In this document: positions 55,753 through 63,980 of the stretch, piece after piece | Numbering within the stretch: position 1 is the stretch's first letter | Layout of the letters: every line of letters begins with the position of its first letter | DNA from: Haloglycomyces albus DSM 45210 | Lineage (GTDB): Bacteria > Actinomycetota > Actinomycetes > Mycobacteriales > Micromonosporaceae | Assembly (NCBI RefSeq): GCF_000527155.1 | Contig: NZ_AZUQ01000001.1 | Span: forward strand, 2,415,615 to 2,479,614 | Length of the DNA stretch: 64,000 nt | Reading direction: 5' to 3' | Translations under genes and position numbers: made by a program | Notes under the pieces: model-generated | What the model saw: only the letters and a program-made list of their open reading frames with translations | What the model was told of the DNA's origin: nothing | The model's database searches: none

Positions 55753-55832
55753 GACCGTGCCTGCTTTTATTGGCACCCCAACCGATCACGTTCTGTCACT
55801 TCAGGACGATCCCGGAACTCCAACACGCCCTG
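55753..55832. repeat. right terminal inverted repeat of the ISAs1-type element
   Basis: Partner of the left repeat; 79 of 80 bases complementary. Confidence 0.93.
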
Positions 55833-55919
55833 CCGGCCCAGCCCGATCAGGTGTCCCCACCAAAGGGGGAAGCTCCCATACTTTTAGAGAAAGCATGTCC
55901 GATACACACTAAGAACCAT

Positions 55920-56228
55920 CTAGTTCCGGTTCAATAACTCGTTAACTACAGTTTCATCACTTTCATAGAAGGTCTCTTCTGCGCCCGGCCAACCAAATGT
56001 AAACCGAACAAAAATACAAACTTGTACAACGAAAATTATTCCAGCAATCCAATAGAGAACTCGTACGACCTTTGGCCGGTTTTCAAGCCCATTCTTAGAC
56101 AGAATATAAGCAGCTATAAATCCACCCATTGGCAACATATATGCAAGAAAAACTACCGCTACAATTCCAAGTAGAGAGATAAATGCCTTCGATTCACTAC
56201 TACGTTCACTAAATTGGTCGTTAGCCAT
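55920..56228 (-). CDS. small membrane protein, orphan
   Basis: About 102 residues from ATG 56228 (GAGGGAAG upstream; TTG 56231 is one codon earlier). Two hydrophobic helices lie at about 16-43 and 58-80, joined by the polar loop SKNGLENRPKVVR; the C-terminal tail is acidic. AT-rich codon choice, unlike the core genes, points to horizontal acquisition. I do not recognise a family. It follows a secreted orphan gene on the same strand, but a hairpin lies between them. Confidence 0.7.
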   Translation of the reverse strand: MANDQFSERSSESKAFISLLGIVAVVFLAYMLPMGGFIAAYILSKNGLENRPKVVRVLYWIAGIIFVVQVCIFVRFTFGWPGAEETFYESDETVVNELLNRN

Positions 56229-56252
56229 CAACTTCCCTCTCTAATATATATG

Positions 56253-56291
56253 AGCATGATGGGGCCACACGGGCGGCAGCCCCATCATGCT
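56253..56291 (-). terminator. hairpin between the two orphan genes
   Basis: A 13-bp stem (56253-56265 with 56279-56291) lies between the stop of the secreted orphan gene and the start of the small membrane protein gene. It probably terminates or attenuates the upstream transcript. Confidence 0.75.
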
Positions 56292-56318
56292 GCCATACAT
56301 TGACTCTTAAGGCATCAG

Positions 56319-57023
56319 TCAGCACAAGCTGCATGTATGCCGATATATCTCCCCATTATGGTAGATATTCACATGGATGCTGAGGCCCCAAGATCCTTTC
56401 CAATCGCCGACCCCTGATGAAACGGTGAACCTGTACCACTCTGAAATAGCTGTGTCCGGGAGATCGTATCTCTTTTGCGTGTAGCAACCATCACCAGAAA
56501 TACTCACAAGATATGTATGCTTTACGTAGCATGTATGGTACCCTGTTTTGTTGAACTTTTCACTAGTGGACCAAACGTTTCCGTTGTTGTCGTAAAATGC
56601 AGTGCCCTTGTGCCTAACCGAAAACCAGTTAAGCGTGTCGTCGAGAGTTTGCGACCAGGACTTCGTGTAAATCGTGCGTGCCGCTGCGACATCTTGGAGC
56701 TCTTCCCCATTATCAGAGGTCAAGCCGCTAGCCGCTTCAATTTGCTCTGATGTGGCGACTTTTTCTTCCGACACAGTGACTTCAGATACGACATCACAAT
56801 TGCCGCCACGCTGATTGGCAACCTCGATAGGGCAGTCGGTTGAGATGGTTTCGCGGACTGATTCCGCGTCGACATTTTCTTTTTGAACTTGCTCTGCTGA
56901 TGCTGCACCAGCAGGGACAATCACTGCCAAAAGCGCCGTGGCGACAACGATCATCAATCGCGTCGAAACCATCTTAGAGGATTTTACTGCTTTCGCGAGA
57001 AGAGACACACTGGTTGGTGTCAT
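56319..57023 (-). CDS. secreted cysteine-containing orphan protein
   Basis: The protein is 234 residues. A basic start and hydrophobic core (about 22-42, LMIVVATALLAVIVPAGAA) end in a signal-peptidase site after ASA. A Glu/Val-rich propeptide-like region (about 45-110) precedes a C-terminal domain rich in Trp, Tyr, Gly and His, with cysteines in HTCYVK, DGCYTQ and the last residues HTCSLC. The region is AT-rich. The layout (signal peptide, acidic pro-region, compact aromatic domain) resembles secreted bacteriocin-like or surface proteins, but I cannot name a family. Confidence 0.7.
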   Translation of the reverse strand: MTPTSVSLLAKAVKSSKMVSTRLMIVVATALLAVIVPAGAASAEQVQKENVDAESVRETISTDCPIEVANQRGGNCDVVSEVTVSEEKVATSEQIEAASGLTSDNGEELQDVAAARTIYTKSWSQTLDDTLNWFSVRHKGTAFYDNNGNVWSTSEKFNKTGYHTCYVKHTYLVSISGDGCYTQKRYDLPDTAISEWYRFTVSSGVGDWKGSWGLSIHVNIYHNGEIYRHTCSLC

Positions 57024-57355
57024 TGCATTCCTATTCTAGTTGGGGGGTATAGAAGATCTTTTAGCATCATGTATCTATAACTAGACACATTCGCTATAGA
57101 TGACTTCTATATGTCGCTATGCAACGTAACATGACAATATTACACATCATGTAGGCGGACAGTGATAATGGAGATACATACCACTACTACTGAATGGATT
57201 ATCATCAATACTGTTGTCAGAATAGGTGTCTATGAAGGCGATTTCCAAGGTAGTTTTGAAGGAGTGCTTGTTCATAGCGTCGTTTGCGTGGACGGGATGC
57301 GGTACCTAAGCAGGGCGTTGCCAAAGTGTTAATTGACGAATCAGCTATCGACGAG
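57024..57355. other. AT-rich intergenic region
   Basis: I see no supportable gene. It should contain the promoter of the secreted orphan gene near 57040-57120 and, further right, the end of the IS630-type element. I could not find clear terminal inverted repeats for that element. Confidence 0.4.
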
Positions 57356-58403
57356 TCAGTTAATGGTTTCTACGGTGTATTGGACGTGTGGGCCGCGAAA
57401 GTTCCCTTGGATGATCCTCGGCAGCTTCGGAACCTGTCTGAAGAAGCCGGTCACCTCGGCTCGCATCTCGTTGATGGTCCGGTCTCCCAGATTTCGTTTC
57501 AGGTCGGCGTTGACCAGCTCGTCGGGGTTCAAGTGCGGGGCGTATGAGGGTAGGAAGTGCACCTCGATCTCGTCGGTGTTGGCGGCGGCCCGGTCTCGGA
57601 CGGTTCTGGAGCGGTGGACGGAGTGCCCGTCGAGGATGAGGTGGACTTTCCGGTCGGTTTGGCGGATCACACGCTTGAGGAACTCGATGCACGAGGCGAC
57701 TGTGAAAGTGCTGGCGCAGACGGTGAAATACTTCTTCCCTCTGGGGCTGATGATGCTGATGGCGTTGACGCCAAATCGATTGCCTGTGTCGTCACGGACG
57801 GGAGTCGTGCCCCCGCTCTGCCCAGGTCCGTCCGCCGAGGTGGTCGTTGCGGACACCGACCTGGTTGCCGAAGTACACGTCAGCGCCTTCGGCCTTCGCT
57901 CTTTTTCTGATGGCGGGGTAGTCCTCGCGCCTCCACTTCTCCGTCGTCTCTGGGGCGGCTTTCCTAGCGCGACGGTCGGGGCGCTGGAGTGACAGGCCCA
58001 AGCGCCTCATCACGTTGGTCAACCCGCCCGAGGAGAACGTGACTCCGTAATGGTGCTTGATGACCAGGCCGATCTTAGGCTTGGTCCAGAGGACACCGTC
58101 GAGTTCGAGGGCATCGGGATTGTAGTTGATGATCGCCTGGCGGATCGCGGCTTCCTCTGAGTCGGTCAGGTACCGGCGGGCCCCGACCGGGCGAGCTGGC
58201 TTCCCGGAATCGAGACCGTCCAGGTCGCTGTCCTCGATCTTGGCTCGCCAGTTGCCGATCGACTTTGTGGAGACGCCGAACAGCTCGGCGGCCTCGTCAT
58301 TGGGCATCCCGTCGAATACTGCCGCCATGCAGTGTTTACACAGGTCCTCCTGAGCGACAGGAGACAGCTTTCTCATGCCTTGCTTCAGAGCTCCGGCGTC
58401 CAT
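57356..58403 (-). pseudogene. IS630-family transposase, frameshifted and catalytically altered
   Basis: The first part (58403 to 57792) holds the helix-turn-helix N-terminus (NDEAAELFGVSTKSIGNWRA) and ends just after RTWAERG. The second part (in frame from about 57817 to 57356) continues with TTPVRDDTGNRFGVNAISI and keeps LILDGHSVHRS and LPSYAPHLNPDEL. The frame changes within a G5 run near 57810-57816. The first catalytic acid is also lost: where relatives read DE before (S/A)G, this protein has GNQVGV. It is therefore probably dead even if frameshifting occurs. Some IS630 members use programmed frameshifting, so the frame break alone would not settle it. Confidence 0.87.
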
Positions 58404-58602
58404 GACATAGATAACGAACCAGAAACCTTAAAGTGATGGGTCGATATATTTAGTATATGGAACTATTATTCATTGTTAGATCAATTGTGTTCATTTGCCA
58501 TTGCCCAGGGCCGCGCCTTGACTGTTGCAATTGATTTTGCGGTGATGGGGGGCTTGTGGCGTGGCCACGTGCATTTAGGCGCTCGCCGGGGGCTGGGCAT
58601 TG
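58404..58602. other. intergenic between IS630-type remnant and glycosyltransferase gene
   Basis: AT-rich left part, no supportable gene; it may contain the right end of the IS630-type element. Confidence 0.35.
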
Positions 58603-59691
58603 TCATGTCCGTGCTTGCTCGACCGCACGTTCATACAGATCTACATGGTTATGGAGTAGGCCTTGGTGTTCGACTTCCCGATACTCAAGGAATTGTGGGT
58701 TTGGTAGGAAGTTGCGGTCGAGCAAGACGTCCTGTGCCCTGAGCAGAGCTTCGAGAAATTGTTCTCCTTGCAGGTACGGGTTGCCTCCGTCCCAGTCGAT
58801 CCACACCGGGTCGGGTACCAAATTGCCGTGTCGGGCATGTTGCTCTGTCAGATAGCCGACGGGTGGGACGAGCGGTAGGAGCCCAAGATCGAAGGCGAAT
58901 TCGAGCTGTCCGGAATGACTGCCCCAGCGATAGGGGAGTACTAGGCAGTCTGACTCCAGCGCCATTTCAACTAGGTTCTCGTCGCTTGGATACGGTTTCA
59001 TCACGGTATTAATGCGTTGATCCGATTGGAGAAGCGCTATGAGGTCGGAAGGCCGGTATTCTTGCCTGGCGAAATCAATCGCGCTGAGCGCGCGCAGGAG
59101 CACATTGAACGTTGCGTGTGTGTGAGTCAACCCGAGTGACCAGTTGGCGAGAGTGGATAGGTGGTCTCGATTTGGTCGCATGGCCCCATACATGAAGTAT
59201 CTTGGGGCAGTGCTGTGGGTCCGGCTTCGACCGGCCACCAGAGCAGGCGGTATCGCGTATCCGAGTGGTAGGGAGCAGACTTCTTCAGATGGCGAATATT
59301 GGCTCTGTAGATCGCGAGCGGCACCATCGGATGTCGTCGTCCAGAAGACGCCGTCTTGGGACAGTAGTGCGTAGCGTTCAGCGAGAGCTTGATCGGTGGT
59401 GAACATGGCATGGAGGTCGTGGACTGTAAGGACGATCCCCGTTCCTGATGTTCGGCAGACGTCGATGAGATGTTCCAGGTCGTCAAGTAGCTCGAATTCG
59501 ATGTGGTGCAAGTGGATGACGTCTACCCAGTCCAATGGTTGATGGTTGAGAATCCACTTGGCAGTGAGGGCTGTCGGAACAGTGGTCGCGTGTATGTTCT
59601 GACCATTGACGATAGTAAAGTCGGTTGATTGTAGTTTCCACACGTAGGCGGTGCGTGCTGGAATATGGGCGATGCGGAGTGGGTTTGTCAT
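58603..59691 (-). CDS. GT4-type glycosyltransferase
   Basis: The 362-residue protein has a GT-B fold pattern. The N-terminal half carries RIAHIPARTAYVWK, then DVIHLHHIEFELL and LTVHDLHAMF, typical of GT4 acceptor domains. The C-terminal half has VLPYRWGSHSGQLEFAFDLG with the family's Ser/Gly...Glu nucleotide-sugar contact, followed by LLPLVPPVGYL. Donor and acceptor are unknown. Its ATG overlaps the end of the radical SAM gene by 4 bases, so the two are coupled and should serve one pathway. Confidence 0.85.
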   Translation of the reverse strand: MTNPLRIAHIPARTAYVWKLQSTDFTIVNGQNIHATTVPTALTAKWILNHQPLDWVDVIHLHHIEFELLDDLEHLIDVCRTSGTGIVLTVHDLHAMFTTDQALAERYALLSQDGVFWTTTSDGAARDLQSQYSPSEEVCSLPLGYAIPPALVAGRSRTHSTAPRYFMYGAMRPNRDHLSTLANWSLGLTHTHATFNVLLRALSAIDFARQEYRPSDLIALLQSDQRINTVMKPYPSDENLVEMALESDCLVLPYRWGSHSGQLEFAFDLGLLPLVPPVGYLTEQHARHGNLVPDPVWIDWDGGNPYLQGEQFLEALLRAQDVLLDRNFLPNPQFLEYREVEHQGLLHNHVDLYERAVEQART

Positions 59692-60588
59692 GTGCGAGCC
59701 CGGATGTTGAATCGTGTGTGTTGGTTCGTGGCTTGCTCATAGAGGTGCTGGAACGGCAAGTTCAATACGTTGCCGATGATTGGGTTTTCGGTCGTTGTGA
59801 CACTGCCGGTCTCGATGCTCAACCGACCGTCGGCGAATAGCCAGAGCCTGAGTGGATAGGGTTCGTCCTCGCTTCGTGTCGGTTGGGCGTAGAAAGCGAT
59901 CTCCTTATTGAGGCGTTGATGAGCCTGTGTGGCAGCTTCGTCAAACGATTGGCGGTCGTAGTTGTAGATCGCGGCTTTGCGCTCATTGGGGCGACCGATC
60001 GGCCTGTACTGTGACACGAGCCAGTATTCGACTCTGATCCGGTCATGGAGACCATTGATCAGTCCGGCAAGTTCTGACAGCTTTGTAACGCTGTTTGGCG
60101 AAGTGAATGTGTTGATTCCGAGCGTGTGGTTACCCTTTTGGAGAAGCTCGATATTGTCCCAGAACCGTTCGAAATAGCCGTCCCCCCCGAAACCAGTCGG
60201 CTGTGGCGGCGTTGGGTCCGTCAAGCGCCAGAGTCACGACGTCGATCCATGGAGCAATGGCGGAATGTTGTTGGCTTAGAAGGAGACCGTTGGTATGGAC
60301 ATTCGTTTCGAAACCAAGGTCTTTAGCGTGTCGTAGCGCAGCGGTGATGTGGTTGTCATATGGCATGAGTGGGTCACCACCGGTGAATACAATACGTCTT
60401 ACTTGGGGGACGGCGGCTACAGCGTCGAGCACACGGCGCACTGTCGCAGGATCGGATGAGATGCGGTTGCGATCCCGGTAGCAGAACTTGCAGACACCCG
60501 GCGAATCCTCAGCGGAATTAAGGTCCCATGCGTTGCAGTCAGTATTCAAAAGAAAATGGACGATCTCCGGTCCATCTACTGTAGACAT
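59688..60588 (-). pseudogene. radical SAM enzyme with CX14CX2C motif, frame broken in a G7 tract
   Basis: From ATG 60588 (AAGG upstream) the frame reads HFLLNTDCNAWD with C18, then GVCKFC with C33 and C36: spacing CX14CX2C, as described for some QueE proteins instead of the classic CX3CX2C. TGGDPLMP (69-76) is the SAM-binding GGE/D-P motif. The frame then fails in a run of seven C (plus strand 60182-60188); with six, DWFRG continues directly into DGYFERFWDNIEL and on to 59688, giving about 299 residues. The second half contains EYWLVSQYRPIGRP. The lesion may be a sequencing error, a phase-variable tract or a real mutation. The downstream coupled GT4 start is intact. Confidence 0.83.
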
Positions 60589-60779
60589 TGCGGCCCTTTC
60601 GATTGGAGTCAACATCAGGGTTGCAACGATCGAGGAGCGGCGGAACGATCTGACTCTGAATCGGTGCTGCACTCCTATGCGGGATTCAGTGCGGTAGCAG
60701 TGCAGTCTCCGATCATTCCGGCCGACGACGGCTTCGACGACGATGAGGACATCACGTTCCCAACGGGAGGAGCCGACGT
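60589..60779. promoter_or_regulatory. divergent promoter region of the biosynthetic gene set
   Basis: These 191 bases separate the radical SAM/GT4 arm (minus) from the three-gene arm (plus). They should carry both promoters. I could not identify operators with confidence. GGGAGGA at the right end is the ribosome binding site of the TrpD-like gene. Confidence 0.5.
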
Positions 60780-61925
60780 ATGCCATCCACCCCAGCACCA
60801 TGGACCGACGAAAGCATCATTCAACAGCACATACCACTGTCTGAAGAATCGTGCCCGACACTGTCCGCTCCACTCAAACGCGTACTCCGGCGGATCGGAG
60901 ATGGCCACAATCCGGCGGCGAACGAGATTGCTAGCGCCGCGCACGAGATCACCGGACTCCCTGGGAGCCCTGCGCGTGACGTTGCAATCGCCTGGTTGGC
61001 GTCCGCAATCATGACAGCCGGGCCCACACCGGAGGAGGTCACCGCGCTTCTTCAGGGAGCGACCCAACGGGACGGATTGCGGGCAACCAGCGTCGATGAA
61101 GTCGATGGCCGCCCTGTCGTCGTCGTTGCCGGAAGCGGGAAGAAAAGCCTCCCGTCATTCAACATCTCTACTCCAGCAGCGCTGATAGCCGCGACGTGCG
61201 GTGCAAACGTGGTCAAAATGGGTTCCCACGCCACGTCATCCCCGACAGGCTCCCGTGATCTGGCCGCCTCCCTATCGATACCTGAATCCGTCAGCGCCTC
61301 TGGGATCTTGGAACAACTTCGCAAGTGTAGTTTCGCGTTCGTTCCGATCGAATCGACTGTTCCAAGCCTCAACCGCGTCTATGGGCGAAGGTTTCACACG
61401 GTGACTCCCTTCAGCTTCGGCCTTGCTGCATTGGCCTGCCCACTGCGCCCCTACGCCACCGTTTTCGGTCTCTCCCACCCTAAGGTCGATGTGGCGACCC
61501 AGGTTCTCACCAACTTCGGTTTCTCTCGCGTCCACGCGACCGCCAGCGTCAACGAATCCACCGGCCAGTGGGCCGACGAATTCGCTATGGGATCGAAAAC
61601 CGTGCTAGCCACCCTGTATGAGCACAACACTGTGAACACCGTCAGTCACAAATCTGCGAATTTCGTTCCTGTCGAACCTGCTCCACCACCTACTGGTGCC
61701 CAATCGCCACATCGCCGCCCTACTGGTGTATTCACTGAGATCATCACAGGCCAGGCGGCGGAAAGCAGAACAAACGTTGTCACTGCCGGAACTGGACTCA
61801 TACTCCATGCAGCCGGAATCGAACCAACTATCCAACAAGGACAGAAACGGGCACACAAAGCCCTTGAAGAAGGACAGCCACATCGTCTTTTGGAACAACT
61901 GACAGGAGTCGGTCATGACCACTGA
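60780..61925 (+). CDS. TrpD-like phosphoribosyltransferase, unknown acceptor
   Basis: This 381-residue protein is of the anthranilate phosphoribosyltransferase / nucleoside phosphorylase type II fold. Aligning by eye to TrpD: the glycine loop is GSGKK (118-122) instead of GTGGD, NIST (128-131) is conserved, and the PRPP loop reads KMGSHATSSPTGSRD (146-160). The Mg-binding DE pair is kept at 266-267. The anthranilate side differs. It probably transfers phosphoribose from PRPP to, or cleaves it from, a non-anthranilate substrate. No other trp genes adjoin it. It overlaps the next gene by 11 bases. GGGAGGA precedes the ATG. Confidence 0.85.
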   Translation: MPSTPAPWTDESIIQQHIPLSEESCPTLSAPLKRVLRRIGDGHNPAANEIASAAHEITGLPGSPARDVAIAWLASAIMTAGPTPEEVTALLQGATQRDGLRATSVDEVDGRPVVVVAGSGKKSLPSFNISTPAALIAATCGANVVKMGSHATSSPTGSRDLAASLSIPESVSASGILEQLRKCSFAFVPIESTVPSLNRVYGRRFHTVTPFSFGLAALACPLRPYATVFGLSHPKVDVATQVLTNFGFSRVHATASVNESTGQWADEFAMGSKTVLATLYEHNTVNTVSHKSANFVPVEPAPPPTGAQSPHRRPTGVFTEIITGQAAESRTNVVTAGTGLILHAAGIEPTIQQGQKRAHKALEEGQPHRLLEQLTGVGHDH

Positions 61926-62925
61926 CGTCTCACTTGGCAGGTGGAAGGTCACTGCCGACGAAATCACCTGGGAGTCCCAGAAAAAACCACCGATTGCTCA
62001 CCCGGGTACACGCACCGTCCGTGTTATCCACTGCGGTATATGCGGAAGTGACCTCGCTAAACTATCAGCCCGCCCCTATCGTGCCCACTCCTCCGGCGCT
62101 TGGACACCCGGCCACGAAATGGTCATTGAAGACCTCAACGGACAGCCTGCCGCCGTCAATCCACTCATCCCATGCCAACGATGTACCCACTGTTCCCACG
62201 GGGACATTCATCTATGCCCCGGACTCAAACGCATCGGCTGGGACTACCCCGGAGGATTCGCCACCCACATCAATATCCCCGACTCTAATATCGTCCCTCT
62301 TCCATACGAGCTGACGGACATCGCAGTACTAGCCGACACCCTCGCCACTGCCATCCACAGTCTCCACTGCGCACGATCGCGAGCCAACACCAAATCAATC
62401 GCCATTATAGGAACCGGACCACTGGCTGTGGCCACCGTCGCCGTTGCTCACCTTCAAGGTTGGAGTACCGTAGCCGTCGTCGGACGACACCGCGAACGCC
62501 TTGACACGATTAACCCACTGGTCGGCGCTGAACTCGCATTGACCGGCATGCTACCCACCGGAGCTTTCGACCTGGTCGTCGACGCCGCGTCAGGAACGTC
62601 AACGCAACCGCTGGAAGAGGCCCTGCGCATTATCCGGCCCGGAGGGGAAATAGTCGTCCTCAACGCCTACCAACCTGGCCTGCAACTCAATACGCCACTG
62701 CGATCCGTCTTCTCCCGATCAATCACTCTCACCGGATCCTACAGCCACTGCCGCAACCACGGAAGCGACTTCCTTCACGCATTGCGCCTGCTCCAGAAGC
62801 ACCCGCAATGGGCGAACAAACTGATGACACACCGCCTGGCCATGTCCGAACTCCCTCGCGCTCTCAGTGGACACGCCAGCAAACCCAGCATCAAAACCGT
62901 TTTGACCAATGAGGGGAACCAATGA
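61915..62925 (+). CDS. zinc-dependent alcohol dehydrogenase (MDR family)
   Basis: The 336-residue protein has a catalytic zinc site with C40 in HCGICGSD and H67-E68 in PGHEMV. The structural zinc is bound by C87, C90, C93 and C101 (CQRCTHCSHGDIHLC). The Rossmann motif is IIGTGPLAVATVAVAH. It resembles sugar/polyol dehydrogenases of the MDR family, including those in aminocyclitol pathways, but the substrate cannot be told. Its ends overlap both neighbours (11 and 4 bases), so the three plus-strand genes are translated as a unit. Confidence 0.93.
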   Translation: MTTDVSLGRWKVTADEITWESQKKPPIAHPGTRTVRVIHCGICGSDLAKLSARPYRAHSSGAWTPGHEMVIEDLNGQPAAVNPLIPCQRCTHCSHGDIHLCPGLKRIGWDYPGGFATHINIPDSNIVPLPYELTDIAVLADTLATAIHSLHCARSRANTKSIAIIGTGPLAVATVAVAHLQGWSTVAVVGRHRERLDTINPLVGAELALTGMLPTGAFDLVVDAASGTSTQPLEEALRIIRPGGEIVVLNAYQPGLQLNTPLRSVFSRSITLTGSYSHCRNHGSDFLHALRLLQKHPQWANKLMTHRLAMSELPRALSGHASKPSIKTVLTNEGNQ

Positions 62926-63962
62926 CCGCCACCGCACCGATCCTGTTCTCCGAGGACTACTACAACACCGTCATCGGCCAATTTGGATACTCGACCTTCG
63001 AGATGAAACAGTTCAACTTCGACTTCGCTGGCCTATCGGATCGTGAACTGAATACCCGCTACCTGTGCCACCACCATGGTGACAAATTCGCTGCAGCCCC
63101 GGCCTCCGAACGCATCATCACCACCGGCTTTGGCATGTCCGGACCACCCCACATGGCAACGGTCTCCCACATCCAAAAGATCATCCGATTCCAACAGAAC
63201 AGAGAAAACTGCCAGATCGTCCTCGGAGACCTCGATGCCTACAACGGTAGACGCCGCGACTTCAACTGGACCCGCGAACTAGCTGAAAAGTTCACCGTCT
63301 TTACCCGACGACTCGGATTCGATACCGCCAGAGGGGTACTACGCGACCAGACCAGCGAAAACTCAGCGCTGCGCAACATGTATCTTGTCGGTCGGTACGC
63401 CACCGACAACGACTTCGACGCCGCCGAAGAAGACAACCACAGCTACTACTGCGAACAAGGAATCGTCGATGCCTCGATGACGTTCCGCCGACGCCTATCG
63501 TTGACTCTGATGGCCTCCGATTTCATCACCCTCGGCCAGAACTACCGGCACGTCGTCGCTCTCCTTGGTATCGATGAGCACAAGTACGTCCGTTTCGCAC
63601 AAACTATCCTCGATCGGTTCAACAAATCTATCCCGCTACACTCACGCTTCAATATAGGCGCAATATACTGCCGAATGACTAGCGGATTCAACGGATACCC
63701 GAAATTTTCTAAGAGCATCCCCGGGTCAGCCATCCATGTGGAATCACCCGATGACGAAATCTACTCACGTATCACCGCAGACTCCACTCGTCAACCAGAG
63801 AAATCCCCTGTATTCCAACTAATGTGTCAAGTTAACTACTGCTCATACGATGATCTCAACCGACTGTACAGCGCATGTACTAACCGGAGCCCCGTTTGGG
63901 CGAGGGAGCGACGAACCTTCGCCGACTACCTGATCGCTCTAAAACATCTGTGGCCCCAGTGA
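62922..63962 (+). CDS. tryptophanyl-tRNA-synthetase-like protein
   Basis: The 346-residue protein has the class I synthetase layout, nearest to TrpRS. A HIGH-type segment reads SGPPHM (73-78, only the first His of HIGH kept), GDLDAYNG (102-109) follows, then GQNYRHVVALLGIDEHKYVR (205-224, the family's vPvG.DQ..h..laR region). The KMSKS-type loop is KFSKSIPGSAI (260-270). It could activate an amino acid, but the altered HIGH motif and the gene context argue against housekeeping TrpRS. By analogy with MshC (a CysRS-derived ligase in mycothiol synthesis) it may form an amide with a small molecule or charge a tRNA for a side pathway. Overlaps the dehydrogenase gene by 4 bases. Confidence 0.82.
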   Translation: MTATAPILFSEDYYNTVIGQFGYSTFEMKQFNFDFAGLSDRELNTRYLCHHHGDKFAAAPASERIITTGFGMSGPPHMATVSHIQKIIRFQQNRENCQIVLGDLDAYNGRRRDFNWTRELAEKFTVFTRRLGFDTARGVLRDQTSENSALRNMYLVGRYATDNDFDAAEEDNHSYYCEQGIVDASMTFRRRLSLTLMASDFITLGQNYRHVVALLGIDEHKYVRFAQTILDRFNKSIPLHSRFNIGAIYCRMTSGFNGYPKFSKSIPGSAIHVESPDDEIYSRITADSTRQPEKSPVFQLMCQVNYCSYDDLNRLYSACTNRSPVWARERRTFADYLIALKHLWPQ

Positions 63963-63980
63963 ACAAATCAAGACAAGACC

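Larger units (their letters stand above)
54373..55832 (-). mobile_element. decayed ISAs1-family insertion sequence with 80-bp terminal inverted repeats
   Basis: The element is 1460 bp bounded by 80-bp inverted repeats (54373-54452 and 55753-55832) that match at 79 of 80 positions. Both ends start with cagggcg reading inward. Between them is a single minus-strand transposase gene disrupted by stops and a frameshift. No flanking target duplication is seen: the 8 bases outside are ggtgtctc on the left and ccggccca on the right. The near-perfect ends together with a dead transposase suggest either recent inactivation or mobilisation in trans. Confidence 0.85.

Noticed and set aside
60780-61925. 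Housekeeping anthranilate phosphoribosyltransferase (trpD)
   Set aside because: The glycine loop GTGGD is changed to GSGKK, no trp genes adjoin it, and it is co-translated with a dehydrogenase and a synthetase-like gene.
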